DNA from: G963676655 sp963678305
GTDB lineage: Bacteria; Verrucomicrobiota; Lentisphaeria; Victivallales; Victivallaceae
Length of the DNA stretch: 64,000 nucleotides
Reading direction: 5' to 3'
Assembly: GCA_963678305.2 (NCBI GenBank)
Contig: CAXXVV010000012.1
Coordinates: forward strand, 558,001-622,000
Under the pieces are notes generated by a model that had not been told where the DNA came from, ran no database searches, and was given only the letters and a program-made list of their open reading frames with translations. The position numbers and the translations under genes were made by a program. How positions within the stretch are numbered: the first letter of the stretch is position 1; each line of letters opens with the position of its first letter. Positions 51,531 through 61,261 of the stretch are shown here, in pieces.

Positions 51531-54500
51531 TAACACTTACGCATTACGTGAACTTCTCGGCCAGTCCTCCGGCGCGACTTTTGAGGCAGTTACTATCAAT
51601 GTGGCTTCTTCAGACGTTATCCGTTCCTGGAGTCATGGTGAGATCAAGAATCCTGAAACGATAAATTACCGCAGCTTTAAGCCTGAAAAGGGCGGATTGT
51701 TTTGTGAGCGCATCTTCGGTCCTTCCAAGGACTGGGAATGTAATTGCGGCAAATATAAACGCGTCAAGCATAAAGGCGTAGTTTGTGACCGCTGTGGAGT
51801 TGAAGTAACTCAGTCTAAAGTGCGTCGTGAGCGCATGGGGCATATTGAACTTGCAGTGCCGGTTTCTCATATCTGGTTCTTCAAGTGTATGCCCAGCCGG
51901 ATCGGCCTGATGCTTGATGTTACCGCCCGTGCGCTTGAGCGCATCATTTATTATGAAGACTGGGTCGTTACCGATCCGGGCGATACGCCGCTGAAGCTTG
52001 GACAGTCGCTGTCTGAAGAAGACTACCGGGTTGCCCGTGAAGACTATGAAGATTCTTTTGAGGCCCAGATGGGCGCAACCGCAATTCGGACTCTGCTCGA
52101 GAAAATCGACTTAGAACCGGTGCGGGTTGAACTTGAAGGAAGCCTGGAAAATACCCGTAATAAAGCGGTTCGCAAAAAATTGTCGAAACGCCTGCGTCTG
52201 GTTGAAGGTTTCATTCGCAGCAATTCCCGTCCCGAATGGATGGTAATGGAAGCGTTGCCGGTGATTCCGCCTGATCTGCGTCCTTTGGTGCCGTTGGAAG
52301 GCGGCCGCTTTGCGACATCTGACTTGAATGATTTGTACCGTCGGGTAATCAACCGCAACAACCGTTTGAAAAACCTGTTGCAGCTGCGTACTCCCGATGT
52401 TATTATTCGTAACGAAAAAAGGATGCTGCAGGAAGCGGTTGACGCGTTGCTTGACAATGGTCGTCACGGCCGTGCCGTAACCGGCGCCGGCAATCGTCCG
52501 TTGAAATCACTCAGCGACATGCTGAAAGGTAAACAAGGTCGTTTCCGCCAGAACCTGCTGGGTAAACGTGTTGACTATTCCGGTCGTTCCGTTATCGTTG
52601 TCGGTCCGGAACTCAAGATCTGGCAATGCGGTCTGCCGAAGAAAATGGCGCTGGTTCTGTTTGAACCTTTCATTATTCGCCATCTGAAAGAACGTGACCT
52701 GGCTCATACTGTCCGTGGCGCGAAGAAAATGATCGAGCGCGGCGAGCCGATAGTCTGGGATATTCTGGAGGAAGTTACCAAAGGACATCCGGTTATGCTT
52801 AACCGTGCCCCGACGCTTCACCGCTTGAGTATTCAGGCTTTCGACCCGGTCCTGATCGAAGGTTCCGCGATTCGTATCCATCCGTTGGTCTGTACCGCCT
52901 ATAATGCCGACTTCGACGGCGACCAGATGGCGGTCCATGTTCCGCTTTCAAATGAAGCGCAGATGGAAACTAAATTGCTGATGCTGGCGAAAAACAATAT
53001 TTTCTCTCCGGCTAACGGTAAACCGATTACGTCTCCGACTCAGGATATCACCCTTGGGGTCTATTATTTGACATTTGAGCCGACCCATAAAGATAAAGCC
53101 AGATTGTACCGTGATTCTCATGAAGTACTTTTTGCTTTGCAGGCCGGAGTCATTGATATTCATGATGCGGTTAAAATCGAAAACCCCGATTTTGGTAAAG
53201 TTCGTGTCAACAGCACCTTTCAGATGAAAGCCGTGGCTGAAAAAGGACAGAAATTCACCATCTGGGGCGATACGGAGTCTAAATATATTATCACTACTCC
53301 TGGACGACTCATCTTTAATGAGATATGGGATGACAAGCTTGGTTTCTTCAACTCTTTGGCAAAGAAGAAAGAACTTGGTCAGTTGATCAGTGATTCTTAC
53401 AAGTTTGCGGGTCACGAGCGTACCATCGTATTGCTTGATGACTTGAAAGACCTTGGTTACAGCTATGCTACTGTTGCCGGTTTCTCCATTTCCATTTCCG
53501 ACCTGACCGTTCCGGAAAGCAAAGATTCATTTATTGATAAGGCTCGTGCCAAGATCAATAAGATCATGAAAGAATACAATCAGGGTATCCTGACTGAGGG
53601 CGAACGTCATAACCAGATCGTTGATATCTGGACCCAGACCAGTAACAGTGTTGCGGATGAATTGTTCGCTCGCTTGAAGAGCGATTCTGTTGTTGGTCAG
53701 ATCAATCCGGTATATGCGATGCTTGATTCCGGCGCTCGTGGTTCCCGTGACCAGATTCGTCAGCTTGCCGGTATGCGCGGTTTGATGGCAAAACCGTCTG
53801 GCGACATTATCGAACGTCCGATTATCTCTAACTTCCGCGAAGGTTTGAGTGTGTTGGAATACTTCATCAGTACTCACGGTGCCCGTAAAGGTTTGGCCGA
53901 TACCGCGTTGAAGACTGCTGACTCCGGTTACATGACCCGTAAGCTGGTTGACGTCTCTCAGGACATTATCTGTCGTGAAGAGTGCTGTACTTCCATGAAG
54001 GGTATTGAAGTCAGCGCGATAATCGAAGGTGAAGATGAAATTCTGCCATTGAAAGATCGTATTATCGGTCGTTTCAGCGCCCGTGACATAAAAGACCCCG
54101 CCTATGATGATGGTCGTTTGATCATCAAGGAAAAAGAAGAATTTACTCCTGAAATCGCGGATATTCTCAAAGAACGCGGTATCAGTAAGGTATTGATTCG
54201 TTCTGTCCTTACCTGTGACACTTCACATGGCGTTTGTATCAAATGTTATGGCCGTAACCTGGCGAATGACCGTCTGGCTGAACTTGGTGATGCTCTCGGT
54301 ATCATCGCTGCCCAGTCAATCGGGGAACCCGGTACTCAGCTGACCATGCGTACTTTCCACATTGGCGGTACTGCTTCTTCCCAGTATAAACAGCCGGTTA
54401 TCAGAGCTCGTAACGCTGGTTGCCTGCAACTTGAAAACGTCCGTACTGTAACTAATACTGAAGGCGAAGTTATCGTGGTAAATAAAAACGGATTCGTGGT

Positions 54501-55914
54501 TATTTACGATGAGGCCCGTGCCAAGAAGATTGAAAAACAGGCTCGCGAAAACGCGAAAGCCGAAGCTGAAGCTATCGGCGGCGTCTTCAACAGCTCATAC
54601 GATTACAGGGCAGAAGCCATCAGATTGGCAGAGTCTGACCGTTATGAGATTGAAGTTGGAGCTATTCTCCGCAAACAAGACGGCGACAAATTGCGTCAGG
54701 GTGAAGAAATCGTTCGTTGGAATCCTCACCACGTTCCGATCATTGTTGAAGAAGAAGGTTATGCCGAATTCCACGACCTGGTCGAAGGCGTTACTGTCAG
54801 CCGGACCAAGCGTGGTTCGACTGAGGAAGTCAGCGTTATGGAACACCGCGAAGACTTGCACCCGTTGATCGCGATCAAGGCAAGTCTGAAAAAGGACAGC
54901 GAAGTTTTGGCTACTTATCCGTTGCCGGCCGGAGCTTATCTCAGGGTTGAAAACCGTGAAAAGGTTACTCCCGGGGTGAACCTGGCGTCGGTTCCGCGTC
55001 AGCAGGCGAAGAACAAAGACATCACCGGTGGTCTGCCGCGTGTTGCTGAACTCTTCGAAGCACGCCAGCCGAAAGAAGTCGCTGAAATCGCCCGTATCGA
55101 CGGTATGGTTGAAATCGGCAGCCTGAAAAAAGGTAACCGGCGTCAGATTCTGATTCGTGATCCGGAAACCGGACAGGTTGAAGAGCACAACAATATCCCT
55201 GCCACCAAACACCTGGCTGTTGGCCGTGGCGACAGGGTTCGCAAAGGTCAGAAGCTGACTGAAGGTTCGATTGTACCGCACGCTCTGCTTGAAGTTTGCG
55301 GCCCTGAAGAACTCCAGCGCTATCTGGTTAATGAGATTCAGTTGGTTTACCGCGCACAGGGCGTGGAAATTAACGATAAACATATTGAAGTAATTATTCG
55401 CCAGATGATGCAGAAGATCAAGATCACTGATCAGGGTAACACTCGTTACCTGACCGGAGAGCAGATTGATCGTCTTGAATTCATGCAGGAAAATGACCGG
55501 GTCGTTGCTAATGGCGGTCGTCCCGCGGTCGGTGAACCGGTGCTGCTTGGTATTACCAAGGCTTCTCTGGAAACCGAGAGCTTTATTTCCGCCGCGTCGT
55601 TCCAGGATACCACTCGTATTCTGACTGATGCCGCGACTCTCGGCAAAACCGATTATCTGCGCGGATTCAAAGAGAACGTTATTACCGGACATCTGATTCC
55701 CGCCGGTACCGGAACCATTGATATGCAGAGCATCCAGCTCCATAAACTGGGTCAGGATATCATTGAGGACGTTATCGAGCATATTCCGGATGAAGAAGAT
55801 GATGAAATGGATGAAGATTACATCATGGAACAGGCTTCCATGACGGTTTCTCCTGATGATGATTCTGATTTGTCTCCGGCTATGGAATATGATCCGGATG
55901 ATGACGATTATTAA
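51523..55914 (+). CDS. rpoC: DNA-directed RNA polymerase subunit beta'
   Basis: About 1463 residues. Zinc finger CNCGKYKR...CDRCGVEVT near the N-terminus, active-site NADFDGDQMAVH, bridge-helix region and the second zinc site (CDTSHGVCIKCYG) are intact. I prefer the TTG at 51523: GGAGG is 8 bases before it, whereas the ATG at 51508 contains that site within its own second codon. The C-terminal 40 residues are strikingly acidic (DEEDDEMDEDY and DPDDDDY), an extension beyond the usual end. Ends the operon. Confidence 0.96.
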   Translation: MIDNTYALRELLGQSSGATFEAVTINVASSDVIRSWSHGEIKNPETINYRSFKPEKGGLFCERIFGPSKDWECNCGKYKRVKHKGVVCDRCGVEVTQSKVRRERMGHIELAVPVSHIWFFKCMPSRIGLMLDVTARALERIIYYEDWVVTDPGDTPLKLGQSLSEEDYRVAREDYEDSFEAQMGATAIRTLLEKIDLEPVRVELEGSLENTRNKAVRKKLSKRLRLVEGFIRSNSRPEWMVMEALPVIPPDLRPLVPLEGGRFATSDLNDLYRRVINRNNRLKNLLQLRTPDVIIRNEKRMLQEAVDALLDNGRHGRAVTGAGNRPLKSLSDMLKGKQGRFRQNLLGKRVDYSGRSVIVVGPELKIWQCGLPKKMALVLFEPFIIRHLKERDLAHTVRGAKKMIERGEPIVWDILEEVTKGHPVMLNRAPTLHRLSIQAFDPVLIEGSAIRIHPLVCTAYNADFDGDQMAVHVPLSNEAQMETKLLMLAKNNIFSPANGKPITSPTQDITLGVYYLTFEPTHKDKARLYRDSHEVLFALQAGVIDIHDAVKIENPDFGKVRVNSTFQMKAVAEKGQKFTIWGDTESKYIITTPGRLIFNEIWDDKLGFFNSLAKKKELGQLISDSYKFAGHERTIVLLDDLKDLGYSYATVAGFSISISDLTVPESKDSFIDKARAKINKIMKEYNQGILTEGERHNQIVDIWTQTSNSVADELFARLKSDSVVGQINPVYAMLDSGARGSRDQIRQLAGMRGLMAKPSGDIIERPIISNFREGLSVLEYFISTHGARKGLADTALKTADSGYMTRKLVDVSQDIICREECCTSMKGIEVSAIIEGEDEILPLKDRIIGRFSARDIKDPAYDDGRLIIKEKEEFTPEIADILKERGISKVLIRSVLTCDTSHGVCIKCYGRNLANDRLAELGDALGIIAAQSIGEPGTQLTMRTFHIGGTASSQYKQPVIRARNAGCLQLENVRTVTNTEGEVIVVNKNGFVVIYDEARAKKIEKQARENAKAEAEAIGGVFNSSYDYRAEAIRLAESDRYEIEVGAILRKQDGDKLRQGEEIVRWNPHHVPIIVEEEGYAEFHDLVEGVTVSRTKRGSTEEVSVMEHREDLHPLIAIKASLKKDSEVLATYPLPAGAYLRVENREKVTPGVNLASVPRQQAKNKDITGGLPRVAELFEARQPKEVAEIARIDGMVEIGSLKKGNRRQILIRDPETGQVEEHNNIPATKHLAVGRGDRVRKGQKLTEGSIVPHALLEVCGPEELQRYLVNEIQLVYRAQGVEINDKHIEVIIRQMMQKIKITDQGNTRYLTGEQIDRLEFMQENDRVVANGGRPAVGEPVLLGITKASLETESFISAASFQDTTRILTDAATLGKTDYLRGFKENVITGHLIPAGTGTIDMQSIQLHKLGQDIIEDVIEHIPDEEDDEMDEDYIMEQASMTVSPDDDSDLSPAMEYDPDDDDY

Positions 55915-55930
55915 TAATGTCGTTTAATTC

Positions 55931-55970
55931 AAATACCCTTCACCCGAAAAGGTGAAGGGTATTTTTTTTA
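55931..55970 (+). terminator. Strong rho-independent terminator after rpoC
   Basis: AAATACCCTTCACC (55931-55944) pairs with GGTGAAGGGTATTT (55951-55964), a perfect 14-pair stem with a CGAAAA loop, followed by eight further T/A-rich bases (TTTTTA). It closes the whole tuf-rpoC cluster. Confidence 0.92.
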
Positions 55971-56057
55971 TTATAACACTTTATGCGGGCTGTGGATGAT
56001 GAAAGCAGACGGGGAACTTGAAATATTAACTTTTTATTGCTCCATATCGACGTCGTT

Positions 56058-59000
56058 TCAGCTGTTTACAGCCCCAAAATTAAAGACCTTTCCGCTTGAA
56101 GTATGAATTTCTGAGGAAAAATTGTTATAAAACAACTCTTCCAATTTTCGGCATTCACAACTTTGGCCTCTGCCGGTATTATGCAGGAAAGTGACATAGT
56201 CAGTTATTTTGGGACATAACTTCTCTGCTTCAATATATCTTCCTAACTTTTTTATGCATTTTATGCGATAAACCGCATTTGTCCAATATTGTAAATCAAT
56301 TTTTTCCCAGTCAGCTTCCCAAAGGACATTTTTTAATGGGAAAAAATCTATATCGAAAAATCTCCCTTTTTCCGCTCCATGCCTGAAACAATCCGTTGCG
56401 GCTTCGGGTTTTCCTGCTCGCTCAAAGGCAATTCCCGCTTTAAAAAACCATTCCGCCTCTTTATTTCCAGACGGTTTACCAATACCTATATTTTCGGGGT
56501 AAGTGGCCGCATCTAAAAACTTACTGGCCGCTCCTTCGAAATTTCCGGAATCAAGAGCGCTGTCAGCCAATACGGAACACGTTTGTTCGTAAAGCCGGCG
56601 TGAAAGCATTTTTCCTTCGCACAGACAAAAATTTCCGTTTATTAAAAGTTTCCACGCTTGTTCCGCATTGCCATTGGCCAGATTGGCTTTTACCAGTGCC
56701 AGCTTAACACGACTGTCTTTTTCGATAATTGCGCCATGACCGGAGAATATATCCAAACGCTTATTATGCATTCCGCATTCTTCGAAAAGCGACTCGGCTT
56801 CGATCAGAGTTTTTGCTCCGACATCATCTTTTGAAATTACCTGCTGGTAATAATTAATCGCCAGTTTCTTGTTATCAAGCTTTTTCCATAAATAAAGTCC
56901 ACAGTTTCTTAAGGCGTTTGAATGATGTAAACCTTGAACTTTTTCCCATAAATCCATTGCTTCAGATATGCGATCTTTATAAGCAAAGAAACAGCCTAAA
57001 TGATAGAGCACGTTGGAATCACCGGGGTTTTCATGCCGTGCATAGTCCAGTATTCGCTCCGACTCGTTCCTGAAAACAAAATTTGTTTTCCATGGAGAGG
57101 CGCTAGCACCTTCAAGACATATAGCCGCTTTTTCGTGGTTGCCGAGCTGTTTATAAAGCCATGCCCGATAGTATTCACAGATTGGCAGATTGTTTTCAAT
57201 TTTTTCCAGAATATATAACGCATCTGCAAAAATACCCAGTTCCACGTAAGAACAGGCAATTTCAAGTACTATTTGAGGATTATTTTTTAATTCAGCGTCA
57301 CCTTGTTCAAGGAAAAACAGTTCGCCAAGCACTAACGGAGAAAAGCAGAATATTTTTTCCGCATGCCTCAGGATTTTATCGGGATTAGCGCCGGTTTTAC
57401 GTAAACACAACGCATATAGAGCTAGATGTTGTGCGTGAACCCCATTGCTTACTGTTTCAAACAATATATTATGCGCACGCTGAAAATCCTGATTCAATAC
57501 CGCACATTTTGCAAGCTCTAAAATTGCATCAGGTCTGAATGCCGTATCAGCGGCTTTGGAAAACGCCTTCTCTGCCGCAACGTAATCATTCTGGTTCCGT
57601 TTGATTCGACCGTAATAGAGCAGGGCTTCAGGGTTGTTCCTGTCGATTTTCAGTATGTCTTCCAGAACAGAAAGCGCAAGCGCATTTTTACCACATTCAA
57701 GTGCGAGTCTGGCCTGTGCTGTTTTGCACTGGATATCTGATTCCGGAGCCGATGCGTATATTTCCGCCGCCCGGTCACGGTATCCCTGTTCCTCTAAATA
57801 ATTTCCTTTTAAAAACCTGTTATCTTTAATGGGCATGGAAGTCTTGCTGGCCACATCATCCGGTCGCATTCCATATTCGGCAAGGATCTGCCCGGCATGA
57901 TTGACGAATTTAATCCGTCGGCCCGCCGGTAATTCAAAATATATTTTATGCCCGGCTTGTAATGACATTTTCTCCGTTGCGACAATATCATTGCCATCAA
58001 CCGCGGAGACGGTAAAGTCTGCAAGCGATTCATTAGGGTATAATAAAATTTTAGCGGTATGGTCAATAATTTCAACATTTGCGGCGAACTCTTTGGATGC
58101 CACATTGAAGCCCCCGGTTTCGGCAACTGGAAACCAATAGTCTTTCTGCACGTACATTTTGCCCGGGTTCAGCATCCGGTAATCTGATTGGAGCGAAAAT
58201 GGTCCTGTTTGCAATTCGCAATAATCCTTTGAGTCATCAGACAGCAAATCAATGAATATTTTACCATCACGGGCATTTCCAAACATCCATAACTTGCGTC
58301 CTCTGACTAAAGAATGATCGGCTACATGAACAAGGCCGTAATCTAAATTATGATGATAAATCCCATAAAAATCCTCAAGCATATTTTCCGCAAAAATGGG
58401 GAAATGCTGATTTATATTTTTAAACATACTGATATCGGTGTCATCGTGGACCGGATAGTCCAGATATCCCAGACGTGAGGCATCCATCGGCGGATGCGTA
58501 TACAGGCGCCGGGTCGAGGGCGGATATATAAATTGCGTTTCCTTATAAAGTGGGCATGCGGCATTGATCCAGTAATAATATCGTTGAGGAAAATCGGTAA
58601 CATTGTAAAGTTTGGATTCCATCTCAATCCTCGCGGAATCAGGTGTAAGTCTGATTTCAACGCACCAGGCCATACGACACGTATTTTCAATGTCCCCGAC
58701 AATTACCGAGGCTGAACCGTCATCATAAGTTTGAGTTTTGCAAAGCACTCTCTCAAGGGTCGTTGTGGTATGGCTGTTAGGGAAGTTAAACTCAACACCG
58801 ACCGCGGGCCACGCGCCGCGCAATGCAAACAAGCCCGGTTTTATTACCGGATTAGCGTAAAAAATCTCTGCATCATTTATTTTATCATAAGATGAATACA
58901 ATCTTCCATTGAGTTCCGGCAGGAATGTCAGTTTGAGAAATTTATTTTCAAGGATTACCGCTTCATATTGTTGATCTTCTTTTTCATGCGATAGCTTTTC

Positions 59001-59132
59001 CCGGGTTGTGTACGGGTAAATCGGATCACAACGCGGAGTAAATTCCCGGATTAACGCCGGTTCGGAATCTTCAGCGCCGATTTTATAGGTTGGGATGATA
59101 ATTGAACTTGTGTATACTGTTACTTGCTGCAT
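56058..59132 (-). CDS. DUF5107/TPR protein
   Basis: 1024 residues. The N-terminal about 400 residues resemble DUF5107: ENKFLKLTFLPELNGRLYS, FALRGAWPAVGVEFNFPNSHT and an aldose-epimerase-like beta-sandwich with catalytic-looking His. The remainder is a long TPR solenoid (repeats at about 440-1000, e.g. PEALLYYGRIKRNQNDYVAAEKAF). No signal peptide, so it should be cytoplasmic. Its stop lies 143 bases from the rpoC terminator region, convergent. Last gene of the glycan locus. It probably modifies or binds a sugar; the function of the family is not established. Confidence 0.8.
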   Translation of the reverse strand: MQQVTVYTSSIIIPTYKIGAEDSEPALIREFTPRCDPIYPYTTREKLSHEKEDQQYEAVILENKFLKLTFLPELNGRLYSSYDKINDAEIFYANPVIKPGLFALRGAWPAVGVEFNFPNSHTTTTLERVLCKTQTYDDGSASVIVGDIENTCRMAWCVEIRLTPDSARIEMESKLYNVTDFPQRYYYWINAACPLYKETQFIYPPSTRRLYTHPPMDASRLGYLDYPVHDDTDISMFKNINQHFPIFAENMLEDFYGIYHHNLDYGLVHVADHSLVRGRKLWMFGNARDGKIFIDLLSDDSKDYCELQTGPFSLQSDYRMLNPGKMYVQKDYWFPVAETGGFNVASKEFAANVEIIDHTAKILLYPNESLADFTVSAVDGNDIVATEKMSLQAGHKIYFELPAGRRIKFVNHAGQILAEYGMRPDDVASKTSMPIKDNRFLKGNYLEEQGYRDRAAEIYASAPESDIQCKTAQARLALECGKNALALSVLEDILKIDRNNPEALLYYGRIKRNQNDYVAAEKAFSKAADTAFRPDAILELAKCAVLNQDFQRAHNILFETVSNGVHAQHLALYALCLRKTGANPDKILRHAEKIFCFSPLVLGELFFLEQGDAELKNNPQIVLEIACSYVELGIFADALYILEKIENNLPICEYYRAWLYKQLGNHEKAAICLEGASASPWKTNFVFRNESERILDYARHENPGDSNVLYHLGCFFAYKDRISEAMDLWEKVQGLHHSNALRNCGLYLWKKLDNKKLAINYYQQVISKDDVGAKTLIEAESLFEECGMHNKRLDIFSGHGAIIEKDSRVKLALVKANLANGNAEQAWKLLINGNFCLCEGKMLSRRLYEQTCSVLADSALDSGNFEGAASKFLDAATYPENIGIGKPSGNKEAEWFFKAGIAFERAGKPEAATDCFRHGAEKGRFFDIDFFPLKNVLWEADWEKIDLQYWTNAVYRIKCIKKLGRYIEAEKLCPKITDYVTFLHNTGRGQSCECRKLEELFYNNFSSEIHTSSGKVFNFGAVNS

Positions 59133-59139
59133 GGAAATT

Positions 59140-61107
59140 TTACTCGCATTTGATAATAATTACTGACATGACCGAATGTTCGGCAACCTTGATTTGAATT
59201 CTATTGCCGGTTTGTTTATATTCGACCGCAATAGTATTTTTACTATGACAGGAATATTGGCGTATCCGGGAAACCGGTTTTAATTTTTGCAGATCGACTT
59301 GAATTTCAATATTTTTTTCAAGGCTGCTGTCCGGGGTGACTAAACTGTTGAATTTACTCACAAGAGAAACCAAAATAACATTCCTGTCATTTGGTGAATA
59401 AAAAATGTTTCCCTCATAGTGTTCAGGCAGCTTCAACGGAGCAGGTGTAAACACCCATTTCCGTCCGAACAGTTTCTCCACGAGCGGGATGCATTTGTCA
59501 AAAATAATTTTTACCTCGTTGTTGACCGGGTCGGGAGACGGCAAGGTTGACGAAGCGCCTATGGAATATGACGCTCCGTTCAACAAACAGTGTCTGAACA
59601 TCGTTTCCACCTGTTCCGGAGTTTTGGGATAAGTATGTACCAGCAATGGTTTGGCAAGACACAGATATTTATAAGTATTGGATATTTCGCTTACTCCCTC
59701 TGCCATTATGCCGTCAATATTTTTTTGAACTTCAATGTTGAACGGCCCGTTCCCCCAGATGACCTTGCCCTGCTGGTGCAAAATCCCGGACAATTTATTC
59801 AAATTTTTTTCATAAGAATGTCCAAACATTGCCGCCGGTTGATTGTTGTGAGCCGTAACCCCGTCCTTATGAGCCGTATCCAGGGTCTGATAACACATCT
59901 GGTCTAAAAATACCCCGTCAATATGCGGATAATCGTCAATGAATTTATCTATTTGAGCTTCAATATGGCGTCCGAAAGAAGTATTCTCCGAGGCGTTCGT
60001 GAAACAGCATTCTTTCCAGACCGGAATGATTTTCTCACTCGTGTCGCGGGCAATCGAGTCTGGAAATTTCTTTTTCGCGTATGGGATAAACGCATCACCG
60101 CTGCATTGGAAATACAGCAGCCCTTTGATCTTATTTTCATGCAAATCCCGAATGTGCTGATTAATTTTTTTTCTGGACAGCTTTTCTTTCGGTGAAGCCA
60201 GTTCGGGATAATCATGAGTTATGACACTTTCCCATTCATCTTCATCCGGAGCATAATTGCCGTAATAAGGAAAATGATTATGTATTTCCGCCCATTTAAT
60301 ATTATAATCCTCAACCGTTTTAAGATACCTTGTTTCCGTATAAGGATTGGTTATCATAAAGCCTCCGTCCAGTTCATGTACTTTCGGATTCGGAGGATCA
60401 AAATATTCCGGATATTTTTCATATAGCCAACCCAGACCGGGGCGCCAACAGCCTTCGTGAGGGTGGATCAGCATTTCAGCGGTGGCTGGAGAGCTGTCGC
60501 CGAGATACAGACAAGAGTTTTCCATCTCCAAGCCGTCCGAGTGATAATCTTTGAAATGGAATGCCATGCGAGCAGATTTCAAATCAAACGGTTTTGACAA
60601 GGTAAAGCCGGTATTGCTGTTCTCATCATATACAGATACCGCGGGGATTACGGTTCCGTAGCAGGCATCGCCGTAAAACAAGTGCAGGCCGCCCAGCTTA
60701 TCAAGGCTGCATGGGAATTTTTCATTGGCACTCCAGACCTGTAATTTATACGGTGGATAGGGATAGGGAAAGAGTTGCTTGATCTGCACGGAGCGTTCAG
60801 CACAACCGTCATCCAGCACTACCTCGACTTTCCATGACAAACAGTCGTCTTGTACAGTCCATATTTCTCTGGCGACGAATTTGCATCCATCCCATTTATG
60901 TTCAAATGCCATTGTTGAATCACAATGTTCAAGCAAGACGGTTTTCGCGTTGGCGGCAATGAATATCCGTCCGTCAAGATCATCGACGATAGTCAAGCCG
61001 CCCTGATAGCCGTTCCAGCGTTGATGGCGACAATAAATTTCGTCGATATTACCCTCATTCCCCAGTGTAACAGAAAACGCATTTTTACTTTTTATGTCAA
61101 GTTGCAT
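59140..61107 (-). CDS. Putative TIM-barrel glycoside hydrolase
   Basis: 655 residues. A beta-sandwich (about 1-235) precedes a probable barrel with IKWAEIHNHFPYYGNYAP, KGLLYFQCSGDAF and PHIDGVFLDQMCYQ near 367-377, where the Asp of FLDQ is a candidate nucleophile, then IDGIMAEGVSE with a possible acid/base. A C-terminal beta domain follows. No family name could be fixed; it shares layout with the DUF6259-like protein at 29.7 kb. No signal peptide. 7 bases before the DUF5107 gene; 154 bases after the GH71-like gene. Confidence 0.6.
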   Translation of the reverse strand: MQLDIKSKNAFSVTLGNEGNIDEIYCRHQRWNGYQGGLTIVDDLDGRIFIAANAKTVLLEHCDSTMAFEHKWDGCKFVAREIWTVQDDCLSWKVEVVLDDGCAERSVQIKQLFPYPYPPYKLQVWSANEKFPCSLDKLGGLHLFYGDACYGTVIPAVSVYDENSNTGFTLSKPFDLKSARMAFHFKDYHSDGLEMENSCLYLGDSSPATAEMLIHPHEGCWRPGLGWLYEKYPEYFDPPNPKVHELDGGFMITNPYTETRYLKTVEDYNIKWAEIHNHFPYYGNYAPDEDEWESVITHDYPELASPKEKLSRKKINQHIRDLHENKIKGLLYFQCSGDAFIPYAKKKFPDSIARDTSEKIIPVWKECCFTNASENTSFGRHIEAQIDKFIDDYPHIDGVFLDQMCYQTLDTAHKDGVTAHNNQPAAMFGHSYEKNLNKLSGILHQQGKVIWGNGPFNIEVQKNIDGIMAEGVSEISNTYKYLCLAKPLLVHTYPKTPEQVETMFRHCLLNGASYSIGASSTLPSPDPVNNEVKIIFDKCIPLVEKLFGRKWVFTPAPLKLPEHYEGNIFYSPNDRNVILVSLVSKFNSLVTPDSSLEKNIEIQVDLQKLKPVSRIRQYSCHSKNTIAVEYKQTGNRIQIKVAEHSVMSVIIIKCE

Positions 61108-61261
61108 GTTGTAAACCCGAAATGTTATGTATTATGGTTACTGCAAAATAAAATTACTTATGGTTTCATCGTATTTCAAGAACTTTTTAAAAATTTGATT
61201 GTTATATGTATTTTTCTCAATAAATATATTTTGTACTGCTGATGAAAGTATGCCGTAAAGA

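Noticed and set aside
54595..55782. Minus-strand open frame of 395 codons opposite rpoC
   Set aside because: Antisense shadow of strongly conserved rpoC codons, with no ribosome-binding site or family motif.
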